Below, piece by piece: positions 1 through 8,418 of a stretch of 64,000 nucleotides of DNA. The translations under genes were made by a program, and so were the position numbers. The stretch comes from Desulfobacteraceae bacterium. GTDB taxonomy: Bacteria; Desulfobacterota; Desulfobacteria; Desulfobacterales; Desulfobacteraceae. The stretch is taken from positions 1 to 64,000 of the forward strand of contig JAAEKY010000421.1 of the NCBI GenBank assembly GCA_024227235.1, in the 5' to 3' direction. Position 1 is the stretch's first letter. Each line of letters starts with the position of its first letter. The notes beneath the pieces were generated by a model. The model saw nothing but the letters and a program-made list of their open reading frames with translations. It was not told the DNA's origin and did not search any database.

Positions 1-134
1 CGCCGGATATGCCCCTGGCTGCTATCGCAGGTATGGTTTTTACACTTATCGTTGGGTTGTGGAAAGGCGGGATAATTATACCGGTATTGGGGTCAGTAGC
101 AGTCACTTATTTTGTTTTACTTTGTGCCGCGTAA
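1..134 (+). CDS. C-terminal end of a small membrane protein, possibly AzlD-type
   Basis: An open frame enters from the left edge (codons in phase with base 3) and ends at TAA 132-134, giving about 43 residues. They form two hydrophobic stretches split by a short WKGG turn, as at the end of an integral membrane protein. The pattern resembles the C-terminus of AzlD, the small subunit of branched-chain amino-acid exporters, and an amino-acid exporter (LysE) lies just downstream. The assignment is a guess from pattern; the membrane nature is clear. The stop is 14 bases before the TrmB start, so the two may be cotranscribed. Confidence 0.4.
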   Translation, partial: PDMPLAAIAGMVFTLIVGLWKGGIIIPVLGSVAVTYFVLLCAA

Positions 135-148
135 AAGGGGGGGGGGCT

Positions 149-991
149 ATGGATCAGCAACTTGTAATAATGAATGACATGAAAAAGCTAGGGTTTTCTG
201 AATATGAATGCAAAGCCTATCTGAAACTATTAGAAGATTTCCCTTTAAATGGTTACGCTCTTAGCAAGAACTCCGGTATACCCAGATCTCGGATATATGA
301 GGTGTTAAAAAACCTGATTGATAAACAAATGGTGTTTGAACAGGCCCAGGAAAAAAATAAGCTCTATTATCCTGTGGAACCTGATATTTTTATTAAAAAG
401 CTTAAAACTCGCTATGAAGAGGTGCTTTCCAATGTTTCTAAATTTGCTGGTAAACTTTATAAAGAAAAGAAACAAGATGACAGGCTGGTTGTGATCAAAG
501 GCCGACAGAATATTATCAGTTTTTTAAACCCTTTAATCAGAGGTGCTCAAAAAAGAATTGCTCTGTCTGTTTGGGAAGAGGAAATAAAAGATTTAACAGT
601 GGAACTTGATAAAGCGCTTAAGCGTGGGGTGGTTTTAAGAGGAATCTATTTTGGGGAGAGCAATCCCTATGAGACGCTTGTACCCCATCGAAGAATAAAA
701 CGGTATATGGCAGAGAAAAAAGAAAGGTATATGTGCATTATCATTGATGGGGCGCATACCATATCTGGCATAGTCTCCCGGGGGGAAAACAGTAAAGTGA
801 CCTGGAGTCAGGATGAAGGGTTTATTGAAATCAGTGAAGATTATATTGCTCATGATTTGGTTGTAAATCTATATTCAGCCTCGTTAAATAAAAAAGCATA
901 TGAAAAGTTTGAAGATTTCACAGACAGTGTCCATAATCATTACTTTCATTATTCTGATGAAGAGTTTACAACCTATAAAAAATTAAAATAA
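149..991 (+). CDS. TrmB-family transcriptional regulator
   Basis: This protein of about 280 residues begins with a TrmB-type winged helix (LGFSEYECKAYLKLL, then GIPRSRIYEVLKNLIDKQMV) over roughly residues 12-80. An effector-binding region of TrmB/phospholipase-D-like fold follows. The frame is open upstream to base 59, but that part overlaps the preceding gene. The ATG at 149 sits behind a long G-rich run (137-146) that can act as ribosome binding site, so I chose it; ATG 170 is an alternative. A LysE exporter follows 39 bases after the stop, so it probably regulates amino-acid export. The ligand is unknown. Confidence 0.8.
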   Translation: MDQQLVIMNDMKKLGFSEYECKAYLKLLEDFPLNGYALSKNSGIPRSRIYEVLKNLIDKQMVFEQAQEKNKLYYPVEPDIFIKKLKTRYEEVLSNVSKFAGKLYKEKKQDDRLVVIKGRQNIISFLNPLIRGAQKRIALSVWEEEIKDLTVELDKALKRGVVLRGIYFGESNPYETLVPHRRIKRYMAEKKERYMCIIIDGAHTISGIVSRGENSKVTWSQDEGFIEISEDYIAHDLVVNLYSASLNKKAYEKFEDFTDSVHNHYFHYSDEEFTTYKKLK

Positions 992-1030
992 GGTAGCATA
1001 TATTTTTTTTGGTAACACTAAAAGGATGAC

Positions 1031-1648
1031 ATGATTCATTATTTGACAATTGGTATTATTTTAGGTTTTTCAGCAGGCCTTGCGCCAGGGCCTTTATTGA
1101 CGCTTGTCGTTTCAGAGACCATTTTGCATGATATCAGGGCAGGGGTGAAAGTTGCTATAGCACCTCTTATAACAGATTTGCCCATTATTGTATTAACCGT
1201 CTTTATTTTATCCCGCTTGTCGGGCTTTCATCATATTTTGGGAATCATTTCTCTTATTGGTGGTGTGGTCGTTTTGATAATGGGGATCCAAGGCATCAAA
1301 TCAAAAGGCGTAGAACTTGATATGTCTAAAGCAAAGCCAAAATCCCTGACCAAAGGAATACTGGTCAATATTTTAAGTCCTCATCCTTATCTTTTCTGGC
1401 TAAGTGTTGGCGCACCGACAATGGCCAAGGCAAAAGACCACCATATCCTTTCAGCTGCAGCGTTTGTTATCAGTTTTTACGTGTTACTGATCGGATCAAA
1501 AATTGCTTTGGCAATTATTGTAGGCAAATCTAAATCATTTCTAACGGGCAAAGTCTACATCTACACCATGAAGTTATTAGGATTGGCGTTGTGCGGACTG
1601 GCAATATTTCTTTTTAAAGACGGGCTTAGTCTATTAAGTATAATATAA
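1031..1648 (+). CDS. LysE family amino-acid exporter
   Basis: A 205-residue inner-membrane protein of the usual LysE/RhtB length with about six hydrophobic segments. The N-terminal family signature GFSAGLAPGPLLTLVVSET is clear, as is the mid-protein segment around NILSPHPYLFW. Such proteins export amino acids or similar small metabolites by proton antiport; the substrate cannot be read from sequence. It lies directly behind the TrmB regulator on the same strand. A strong inverted repeat follows the stop. A second, divergent LysE-type gene is at 4675. Confidence 0.85.
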   Translation: MIHYLTIGIILGFSAGLAPGPLLTLVVSETILHDIRAGVKVAIAPLITDLPIIVLTVFILSRLSGFHHILGIISLIGGVVVLIMGIQGIKSKGVELDMSKAKPKSLTKGILVNILSPHPYLFWLSVGAPTMAKAKDHHILSAAAFVISFYVLLIGSKIALAIIVGKSKSFLTGKVYIYTMKLLGLALCGLAIFLFKDGLSLLSII

Positions 1649-1668
1649 CTAAACTGCTGAAAAAAATT

Positions 1669-1703
1669 CCACCGGCTGCGCAAAGAAGCGGCAAAGCCGG
1701 TGG
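1669..1703. terminator. Inverted repeat between convergent lysE and pspC
   Basis: CCACCGGCT (1669-1677) pairs with AGCCGGTGG (1695-1703), separated by 17 bases, between two convergent genes. An A-run precedes it on the plus strand, which is a T-run on the minus strand, so it fits a terminator for the psp operon and perhaps both directions. Confidence 0.6.
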
Positions 1704-1729
1704 CGTGAGAAGTAAATAAAGGTGAATCA

Positions 1730-2170
1730 TTATTCCCAGTCAAATTCTCTTGAGGTGACTGTATGTTCCATTCTTTGAATACGGCGCTCAATATTTTCAA
1801 ATTTTCTTCTAATTCTTTGGATGGCTGATTCTCTTGAATGGGTATAGGATTCATAAAATTCCTCATCTTTTTTATCCCGTAAAGGAGAGACCGGTTCCAT
1901 CTTTAGCACCAAGCCAGCAACGATATACATGACACCGATGGGCCAGAAACCAGTGAAAAGAAATAAGAGGAGTGTAATGATTCTCAACCAGAAAATACTA
2001 AAATTAAAATAATCAGCAAGCCCCCGGCAGACGCCCATAAAAAGGCCCTTCCTGGATCGGTATATTCCTCGGCTGGAAGCCAAATTTTCAAATCGGTCTC
2101 TTAATCTATTATAGTGGGTTTTGCATTTTTCAAATTTGTGGTTTCGTTTATGTCTGTAATGTCGTCTCAT
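1730..2170 (-). CDS. pspC: PspC-domain membrane protein
   Basis: 146 residues. After a basic N-terminus, residues about 35-95 form a PspC domain (YRSRKGLFMGVCRGLADYF, then the hydrophobic segment WLRIITLLLFLFTGFW and a second membrane stretch). A charged, probably coiled C-terminus follows. PspC is the inner-membrane sensor/effector of the phage-shock response that relieves PspA inhibition of PspF on membrane stress. It overlaps the end of the pspB-like gene by four bases, as in a translationally coupled operon pspA-pspB-pspC. Confidence 0.9.
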   Translation of the reverse strand: MRRHYRHKRNHKFEKCKTHYNRLRDRFENLASSRGIYRSRKGLFMGVCRGLADYFNFSIFWLRIITLLLFLFTGFWPIGVMYIVAGLVLKMEPVSPLRDKKDEEFYESYTHSRESAIQRIRRKFENIERRIQRMEHTVTSREFDWE

Positions 2171-2418
2171 TTGTTAAAATCCTTTCTTTGGCGCTCAATC
2201 AATATGGTTTCCAGTGATTCTACCCGCTCTTCCATTTTTGACAGGCCATAATATATATCCTGGATCATCTTCGTTTCTTCTGACTGGGCTTGCTTCTCTT
2301 TTTTAGAAAGACCACCCGTTTTAGAAGCCCTGATGATACCGATGATAATTAATCCAAGGGTGGCGATTAAGAGTATAGCACCGCCAATAGAGATTCCTAT
2401 GATAAGTGCACCAGTCAT
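2167..2418 (-). CDS. pspB: PspB-like phage-shock membrane protein
   Basis: 83 residues: one N-terminal transmembrane helix (IIGISIGGAILLIATLGLIIIGII) followed by a charged coiled-coil tail (KMEERVESLETIL). This is the architecture and length of PspB, which works with PspC at the inner membrane to sense envelope stress. Position between pspA and pspC, on the same strand, supports the call more than residue identity does. Confidence 0.75.
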   Translation of the reverse strand: MTGALIIGISIGGAILLIATLGLIIIGIIRASKTGGLSKKEKQAQSEETKMIQDIYYGLSKMEERVESLETILIERQRKDFNK

Positions 2419-2454
2419 AATACAATGTCTCCGATTAGGTTAATATCTGAAGGT

Positions 2455-3138
2455 TTATGCATCAGTTGTACCATCATTTTTTTCAGATTGGGAGGACTTT
2501 AATTCATTGAGTTCTGCCTCAATTTCGTCATCTGCTTCTAAGGCTTCAAATTCGTCTTCAAGGGATGTGTGTCTCCCATAATTGACAAGGTCTGCCTCGG
2601 CCTCCATTCTTTCAATATGATTTTCAAGTTCTTCAAATTTTTGCATAACTTCCACACTGTCCGCACGGCGGATTTCTTCCTGGGCTCTTTTTTTGCCTTT
2701 TGCCCTAATATGCCTTTGAACCAGCATTCTTTGTTTTTCTCTGGCAGTCTTGAGTTTGTTTTCTAGTTCCTGGATATCATCTCGGTATTGTTCAATGATG
2801 ACGCCCAGTTCAATTAATTCTATGTCAATTGAGTCTGCTTTCTGGGTATATTGTCTTTTTTCTTGAAGAGCCTGCCTGGCAAGGTTATCTTTACCCTTTT
2901 TTACAGCAAGTTCGGCTTTTTGAGACCAGAAGACCTCTTTTTCTTGTATGTTGTCTAAAAACCGCTGCACTTTTTTTTGGTTCGCAATTGCATTTGCACA
3001 GGAAGACTTAATTTCAATGAGTGTATCTTCCATCTCTCTTATCATCAACTTGATTAATTTTTCTGGATCTTCTGCATTATCCAGCATATCGCTGATATTT
3101 GAAGCAACAATATCTTTAAATCGTGTAAAAATGCCCAT
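2455..3138 (-). CDS. pspA: Phage-shock protein A (PspA/IM30 family)
   Basis: 227 residues, the normal PspA length. The start MGIFTRFKDIVASNISDMLDNAEDPEKLI is the canonical PspA/Vipp1 N-terminus, with an amphipathic helix followed by the family signature; the rest is coiled coil, with an acidic tail (DEIEAELNELK). PspA oligomerises on the inner membrane to limit proton leakage and, when free, binds and inhibits PspF. First gene of the operon; a sigma-54 promoter lies about 60 bases upstream of the start (see 3200-3214). Confidence 0.95.
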   Translation of the reverse strand: MGIFTRFKDIVASNISDMLDNAEDPEKLIKLMIREMEDTLIEIKSSCANAIANQKKVQRFLDNIQEKEVFWSQKAELAVKKGKDNLARQALQEKRQYTQKADSIDIELIELGVIIEQYRDDIQELENKLKTAREKQRMLVQRHIRAKGKKRAQEEIRRADSVEVMQKFEELENHIERMEAEADLVNYGRHTSLEDEFEALEADDEIEAELNELKSSQSEKNDGTTDA

Positions 3139-3199
3139 TTTGTTTTCTCCTTATGTTTGCGTTAGTATAAATTATTTTTTCAATTTATTGATATGAATA

Positions 3200-3214
3200 G
3201 CATTTAGCGTGCCA
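3200..3214 (-). promoter_or_regulatory. Sigma-54 promoter of pspABC
   Basis: Read on the minus strand, TGGCACG-CTAA-ATGC matches the -24/-12 consensus TGGCACGNNNNTTGC with correct GG-N10-GC spacing. The expected start point lies near 3188, leaving a leader of about 50 bases before pspA. A sigma-54 activator of PspF type is encoded divergently next to it. Confidence 0.85.
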
Positions 3215-3292
3215 AGCAGGCTATTTTGATAGAATAGCTTTTGATTTTAAATGGTTATATATATTGACAACCAAATTTTGTATATGGTAGTA

Positions 3293-3340
3293 TTGACCAA
3301 AATATATAATTTTTGACCAATTTTAAGATAATTTGACCAA
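3293..3340. promoter_or_regulatory. Three phased TTGACCAA repeats, candidate PspF enhancer
   Basis: TTGACCAA occurs at 3293-3300, 3313-3320 and 3333-3340, exactly 20 bp (about two helical turns) apart, and a weaker relative (TTGACAAC) at 3264. They lie about 80-140 bp upstream of the sigma-54 promoter, where PspF binds in enterobacteria, and end 31 bases before the pspF start. They could therefore serve both activation of pspABC and autorepression of pspF. Binding is inferred from position only. Confidence 0.6.
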
Positions 3341-3371
3341 GTGCTATAAAAAATGGTCTCAGGAGAAAAAA

Positions 3372-4448
3372 ATGGTTTTATCGGGTCAAGACCAAGTAAG
3401 AGGGGGATCGGTTTCAGCTTCAGAGGGGATTGGTCAATCAGAGGCGTTTCTTGAGTTCCAGGAGCAAATATCAAAAGTGGCACCCATTGAACGGCCCGTC
3501 CTTATACTTGGTGAGCGGGGAACGGGTAAGGAGCTTGCGGCTTCACGGATTCATTTTTTATCCAAGCGATGGCAAAAATCTTTTGTTACTTTGAATTGCT
3601 CGGCCCTGACGCCTACCCTTATAGGATCGGAACTGTTCGGGTATGAAAAAGGTGCATTTACAGGTGCTGGTACCCGTCAGGTTGGTCGGTTTGAGAAGGC
3701 GTCTGAGGGCACGCTTTTTTTAGATGAGATTGGAACAATTCCCATGGAGGTTCAGGAAAAAATTTTACGGGTTGTAGAGTATGGCAGTTTTGAGCGGGTG
3801 GGCTCCTCAGCCTCCATCCATGTAGACGTTCGGATTGTATCAGCAACAAATGTTAATTTGTCTTTAATGGCACAATCCGGTGGATTTAAACAAGATCTTC
3901 TGGATCGGTTATCTTTTGAGGTGATATATGTACCCCCCTTGCGGCACAGGAAAGGCGATATTCTGGTTCTGGCAAATCATTTTGCCGGAAGGATGGCATT
4001 TGAGCTGGGCAGGGAAGATATACCTGAAATTTCATCCAGGGCGCTAAAGGCACTTGAAGCATATCCCTGGCCAGGGAATATCAGGGAATTAAAAAATGTG
4101 ATCGAGCGGGCAGTCTATAAATCTTCGTCTAATATCATTAAAGAGATATCTTTTAATCCGTTTGATTCTCCCTATGGGGATCATTTGGAAACCATAGGGT
4201 TGGTAAATGAAAATCAGAGAGAGAAAAAGCCTTTGACTGTATCGGATACAGCCGTTAGGGGTGAATTGAATGTCGTGGAAAATATTTTAAATAAACCATT
4301 TAAGGAGGCGATGAGTGAGTTGGAATATTACCTTTTATCAAATGCACTGCTCAAATCTAAATTTAATCAAAAAAAGGCGGCTCAAATTCTTGGACTGACC
4401 TATGATCAGTTTCGAGGGATCAGAAAAAAATATGCTAAAAGGATTTGA
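3372..4448 (+). CDS. pspF: PspF, sigma-54 activator of the phage-shock genes
   Basis: About 358 residues with no receiver domain. The AAA+ domain starts almost at the N-terminus: Walker A GERGTGKE, the sigma-54-contacting GAFTGA loop (YEKGAFTGAGTRQVGRFEKA), and Walker B FLDEIGT. A Fis-type helix-turn-helix ends the protein (QKKAAQILGLTYDQFRGI). The order and the PIERPVLILGERGTGKELAASR segment closely match PspF. ATG 3372 was chosen because AGGAG lies six bases before it; the frame upstream is just leader. It is divergent from pspABC, as in enterobacteria. It is somewhat longer than enterobacterial PspF owing to a linker before the HTH. Confidence 0.92.
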   Translation: MVLSGQDQVRGGSVSASEGIGQSEAFLEFQEQISKVAPIERPVLILGERGTGKELAASRIHFLSKRWQKSFVTLNCSALTPTLIGSELFGYEKGAFTGAGTRQVGRFEKASEGTLFLDEIGTIPMEVQEKILRVVEYGSFERVGSSASIHVDVRIVSATNVNLSLMAQSGGFKQDLLDRLSFEVIYVPPLRHRKGDILVLANHFAGRMAFELGREDIPEISSRALKALEAYPWPGNIRELKNVIERAVYKSSSNIIKEISFNPFDSPYGDHLETIGLVNENQREKKPLTVSDTAVRGELNVVENILNKPFKEAMSELEYYLLSNALLKSKFNQKKAAQILGLTYDQFRGIRKKYAKRI

Positions 4449-4674
4449 TAGGAAGTTATGCTCAGTTCATTATAATGAACAAACAGAGCTTTCCTGGCGG
4501 TTCTGTGGAATAATTCTTCAGTCGGACACCTTTTTTAAAATAAGTTCTAACCCGGAAATTTTAAAGTAGAAGGTATTGACAATAATAGGGTTTAGCGGCT
4601 AAATACACCCAGCAGATATCTGCCCTGGTCCTTTTCAAGTATTTTAGAAGAAGGAATTTAATATTATTCTAATT

Positions 4675-5292
4675 TTGATAACTATCTTTGCCTCATCTTT
4701 TGTTGTTGCACTTTCCGGGGCCATGATGCCGGGTACGCTTCTCACCGTCGCCATCAGCGAGAGCAGTAAAAGGGGGATTTTAGCTGGCCCTTTACTGATT
4801 CTGGGTCATGGTATCCTTGAGGTGGCATTGTTGGCAGCACTCTTCATGGGTCTGGCACCTTTATTCAAACAAGCGTGGTTTTTTATCTTCATTTCAATAG
4901 CTGGTGGCAGCATATTGCTGTGGATGGCAACAGGGATGTTTCGGTCCCTACCGTCCTTGACCCTGTCTCTTGAACCAGGCGATGAAAAAAGCGGCAATAT
5001 TATTTTGACCGGTATACTAATGAGCGCAGCCAATCCCTACTTTATTATCTGGTGGGCGACCATTGGTCTTGGTTATATCCTTCAGTCAAGTGAATACGGA
5101 CTTGCTGGGATCCTAAGTTTTTACAGCGGTCATATTCTGGCTGACCTGGCCTGGTATACCTTAATTTCAACAGCCGTGGGAAAAGGTCGTTCGTTTTTCA
5201 GTGACAAGGTTTATAGAGGGATTATCGGATGCTGTGCCGGTTTCCTGGTATTATTTTCCGTTTACCTATTCTTTGGTGTGATCCGATATTAA
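4675..5292 (+). CDS. LysE family exporter with a non-ATG start
   Basis: 205 residues with six hydrophobic segments and the LysE-type N-terminus FVVALSGAMMPGTLLTVAISES; the mid-protein motif SAANPYFIIWW is the counterpart of the NP(Y/F) family motif. It exports an unidentified amino acid or related solute. No ATG is available: the first usable start in frame is TTG 4675, but the best ribosome binding site (AAGGAA, 4651-4656) is better spaced for ATT at 4663 or 4666. The true start may therefore lie four codons upstream. It is only distantly like the LysE at 1031. Confidence 0.8.
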   Translation: MITIFASSFVVALSGAMMPGTLLTVAISESSKRGILAGPLLILGHGILEVALLAALFMGLAPLFKQAWFFIFISIAGGSILLWMATGMFRSLPSLTLSLEPGDEKSGNIILTGILMSAANPYFIIWWATIGLGYILQSSEYGLAGILSFYSGHILADLAWYTLISTAVGKGRSFFSDKVYRGIIGCCAGFLVLFSVYLFFGVIRY

Positions 5293-5745
5293 AGAATTTA
5301 GACATTATTTTTAAAGTCGTTGAACAAAAAAAATGTGTAAGTTCTAAAGGCTTTACAGCAAGTTTAACAGGGATAGTCCACAGGGTATTCTCTTTCTTAG
5401 ATATGTGGCTCAAGCTGAAGTAGTCCACGCCAATTTGAACTTCAACCAGAATCTGGAATTATACCATAATTATGCGCCCTGGCATTACTCATTTGACTGA
5501 AAGATATTATTCGAATACAAAATTATTTCGATCATCCACATTGATGCAAGCAAGGTGGACTGTTAGGAATGACAAACATCGAGTGCTGAAAGATTTAATC
5601 ATGGTGGCTAAAATCAAACCTCATTACTCAACAGTTATGAACATAGCCTGCAAGGGTATTTCAGATCTGGTCACAGTCTTTTGGTCAAGAATTGAGAAAG
5701 TTATTAGGCAAAACCACTGGAATGAAAAAATCTTTTCATATCTCA
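5293..5745. other. Gene-poor 450-bp spacer
   Basis: No convincing gene. A 104-codon plus-strand frame (5472-5786) lacks a ribosome binding site and recognisable motifs and overlaps the end of the downstream gene. A 14-base string AAGTAGTCCACGCC near 5419 recurs near 8132, hinting at shared decayed sequence. Confidence 0.4.
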
Positions 5746-7494
5746 CTAATCAGCCATGGCTGATCCATTTTTACCTGATTTTTTGACGTTATACATGGCT
5801 GTATCAGCCTTTTTGATAAGATTTTCCGGTTCCTCCCCATGATCTGGAAAAAGCGCTATTCCAATGCTGGAGCCGATATTCACCGGTCCCTCATCCAATG
5901 TTATGGTTTTAGATATGTTCAGAATTATTTTTTCGGCGACTTGCCCTGCATCTTCAGAGGATTGCAGAGCAGTCAAGATCGCCATGAATTCATCCCCACC
6001 AATTCGGGCAATCGTATCGGTCTCTCGGACACATGATAATAGACGACTGGCCACTTTTTTAAGCGCCATATCGCCAGCATCATGTCCTTTAGTGTCATTG
6101 ACAGCCTTAAAGCCGTCAAGGTCAATAAACAGTACTCCAACAAGTGTTTTATTTCGTCGAGCTATACTCAAAGCACTATGAAGACGATCCTTGGCCAATC
6201 TCAAACTGGGTAAATCCGTTAACCCATCGTGGTTCGCCATGTGACGGATTTTTTCTTCAGTTTTTTTTCGCTTCGAGATATCCTGATGAGTTCCGAACAT
6301 CATAAGGGCTTCTCCTTTATCCGTCCAAGCCGAAACTTTTCCTCGATCTAACACCCAGATCCAGCTCCCGTTTTTGTGACGCATTCGGGCTTCAAACTCA
6401 TAATAACCTAACTTTCCGTTAAAGTGCCTTTCCAATAGCTCACCTGATTTTTTCAAATCATCAGGATGACAAAATTTCATCCAAGTATCGATTGAGATTG
6501 GCGAGATCTCTTTGAGAGTATAACCAATTATTTCAGCCCATCGTTCATTAAATATCACCTCCCCGGTCTGGACATTCCATTCCCAGGTGCCCACATTAGT
6601 TCCTTCAAGAATATATGAAAGTCTCTGTTTTTGATGAGCCAATTTTTCTTCCGCCCGTTTCCGTTCGGCCATCTCAATGCTGATTCGGTATTTTGCTTGT
6701 TCTAATTTTTCGGCCATCCGATTAAAAGAAATAGACAGATGCCCGATTTCATCTTTCCCCTCTATCTTGATTCTACCGTTTAAGTTTCCAGAACCAATAT
6801 TTTCCATGCCGTTCACCAACCTTCTAATAGGATTGATTATTGCACGGTGGGTCAGCATGACTATGATAACACTGAATAGTACTGCAAGAATAATAAGTAT
6901 AAGTGTTGTCTTTCTTATATTGAGTGTTTTTTTTGAAGCGAATGTATATCGTTGTCTTGTAAGTTGTTCTTCCGTCTTGATAAATTTAGCAAATTCCTTT
7001 CTAATTTCATCAATAAGAGCTTTTCCAGTGCCCGATTCAATCAAGACTGCCAATTCTTTTGTTGCCTTATATTGTCCATTTTTATCTTTAGCAGAGATGA
7101 TTTCTCTGGCCTTGCTTATTTCTGGGGTTGCAGCCTTATGATACCATTCTGTGATAAGCTCACTGATTTTACCTAAAACAATTACCTGACTTGGATTGTC
7201 GCTGACTAATTGTTTCTCAACCTCGAGTAATTCATCAAATTTTGTTTGAGCATAGCTATAGGGCTCAAGAAAATCTTCATTTTGTGTTAGACAAAATCCT
7301 CTCTGACCTGTTTCCATATCTACAGCAAGTTTTAAAAGTAGATTTGCATTGGCTATAACAGGTGCATCATGTCTAATTACATATCGAAATTGGTCTTCTA
7401 CGTCTGCCATTTCCTCTGTAACAATAAAACCAAAAACAGCTAATAGGAATAACAAAGAACCAAAGCTGATTATCAATTTCCATTTGATTGCCAT
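5746..7494 (-). CDS. Membrane diguanylate cyclase, CHASE3-HAMP-PAS-GGDEF
   Basis: 582 residues. Order: transmembrane helix (about 8-28), extracytoplasmic CHASE3 domain with its ETGQRGF signature (about 35-180), second transmembrane helix (about 193-213), HAMP, coiled coil, PAS/PAC (about 290-410, LSYILEGTNVGTWEWNVQTGEV) and GGDEF (about 420-578). The active-site loop is intact (RIGGDEF), and an inhibitory I-site RETD stands five residues before it. It should make c-di-GMP from two GTP in response to a periplasmic signal, with product feedback. No EAL domain. It stands alone between two gene-poor stretches. Confidence 0.93.
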   Translation of the reverse strand: MAIKWKLIISFGSLLFLLAVFGFIVTEEMADVEDQFRYVIRHDAPVIANANLLLKLAVDMETGQRGFCLTQNEDFLEPYSYAQTKFDELLEVEKQLVSDNPSQVIVLGKISELITEWYHKAATPEISKAREIISAKDKNGQYKATKELAVLIESGTGKALIDEIRKEFAKFIKTEEQLTRQRYTFASKKTLNIRKTTLILIILAVLFSVIIVMLTHRAIINPIRRLVNGMENIGSGNLNGRIKIEGKDEIGHLSISFNRMAEKLEQAKYRISIEMAERKRAEEKLAHQKQRLSYILEGTNVGTWEWNVQTGEVIFNERWAEIIGYTLKEISPISIDTWMKFCHPDDLKKSGELLERHFNGKLGYYEFEARMRHKNGSWIWVLDRGKVSAWTDKGEALMMFGTHQDISKRKKTEEKIRHMANHDGLTDLPSLRLAKDRLHSALSIARRNKTLVGVLFIDLDGFKAVNDTKGHDAGDMALKKVASRLLSCVRETDTIARIGGDEFMAILTALQSSEDAGQVAEKIILNISKTITLDEGPVNIGSSIGIALFPDHGEEPENLIKKADTAMYNVKKSGKNGSAMAD

Positions 7495-8334
7495 CGAAGT
7501 GCTATCCTTAAAGTATTACAGGTTAATGAAATACTATTTTAATTTATCAGTCGTGTGAGGTGTTAAATTTATTATGTTTCAAACCTTCTTATTTTTTAAA
7601 GTTCATTATTTTATATTTTCTATATATTTGATTTTATGATTGGTCACAAGCGATATAATGCATCTATAAAAAACATCTTCATGATTTCTTGAGTTGGAAA
7701 AATAAGCTCTCAGTAAAAAATTGAAGTAAATGGGAACCGCGGACTCTGTCTATGAACTGAACCGCTTCGCGGAAGTTTATTAAAGATGATTTGACATTTG
7801 AAATCTGTACATATAATCTTTTTTTACTGGTTTGAGATACTGTCAAAGTCCGAGGAAGTTCGCCAGTCGCGTTCCCATTTTTTTTGTGACTGGAAGGAAG
7901 GAACCAGTTGAAACTTTGCGCCTACTTAAATGGGCGTATACGTCGGTCGCGGCATTTGTAAGGAACATACAATACCCGTAGTAAAGATAGTTGCGTATTT
8001 TCACAAGTTTTTTACTAATTTTTATCCAAATTTTTACGCCAATCCAGTTCATACATTTTATCGATTTGTTGCAAATATTTTCTCTGGTATATTTAGGCGT
8101 GTGAAGGCAACAATCGATAAAACGCTCTTCTAAGTAGTCCACGCCTAAAGGTTTCATCTGGTATCATTGATAATCTGAACGGTTTAAGACAATTCCAACT
8201 AGGATAATTATCTTTAACTTCTGAAAATTAAATTTTCAAGTTTTTATATTCATTTATAGACATTTTCTCATAAAATATCGTATACTTTTGTCATTCCTTG
8301 ATATTTTTAAAAAATAGTTTTTTTGGAGATGACG
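7495..8334. other. Gene-poor 840-bp spacer
   Basis: AT-rich, with a patch of different composition at about 7840-8150 where a 104-codon minus-strand frame (7843-8157) is open. That frame has no clear ribosome binding site and no family I recognise, so I do not call it. AAGTAGTCCACGCC near 8132 repeats the string near 5419. A short stretch at about 7739-7760 loosely resembles one at about 11256-11275. Confidence 0.35.
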
Positions 8335-8406
8335 ATGCATATCGTAAAAATGCAGGTGGTCATGTGCTGTCTTTTGATTGTACCTGGCTTTTTGGTTGCA
8401 CAATAA
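8335..8406 (+). CDS. Possible 23-residue hydrophobic leader peptide
   Basis: ATG 8335 has GGAG seven bases upstream and the frame runs to TAA 8404-8406. The 23 residues are short and hydrophobic (VVMCCLLIVPGFLVA), like a bare signal sequence. The next gene starts 12 bases later. It could be a leader peptide, a remnant of a longer exported protein, or chance. Confidence 0.3.
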   Translation: MHIVKMQVVMCCLLIVPGFLVAQ

Positions 8407-8418
8407 AAAGGTGGCCTA

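Noticed and set aside
5472-5786. 104-codon plus-strand frame
   Set aside because: No ribosome binding site or known motif, and it overlaps the end of the diguanylate cyclase gene.
7843-8157. 104-codon minus-strand frame with slightly different composition
   Set aside because: No start signal or recognised family; kept only as a note on the spacer.
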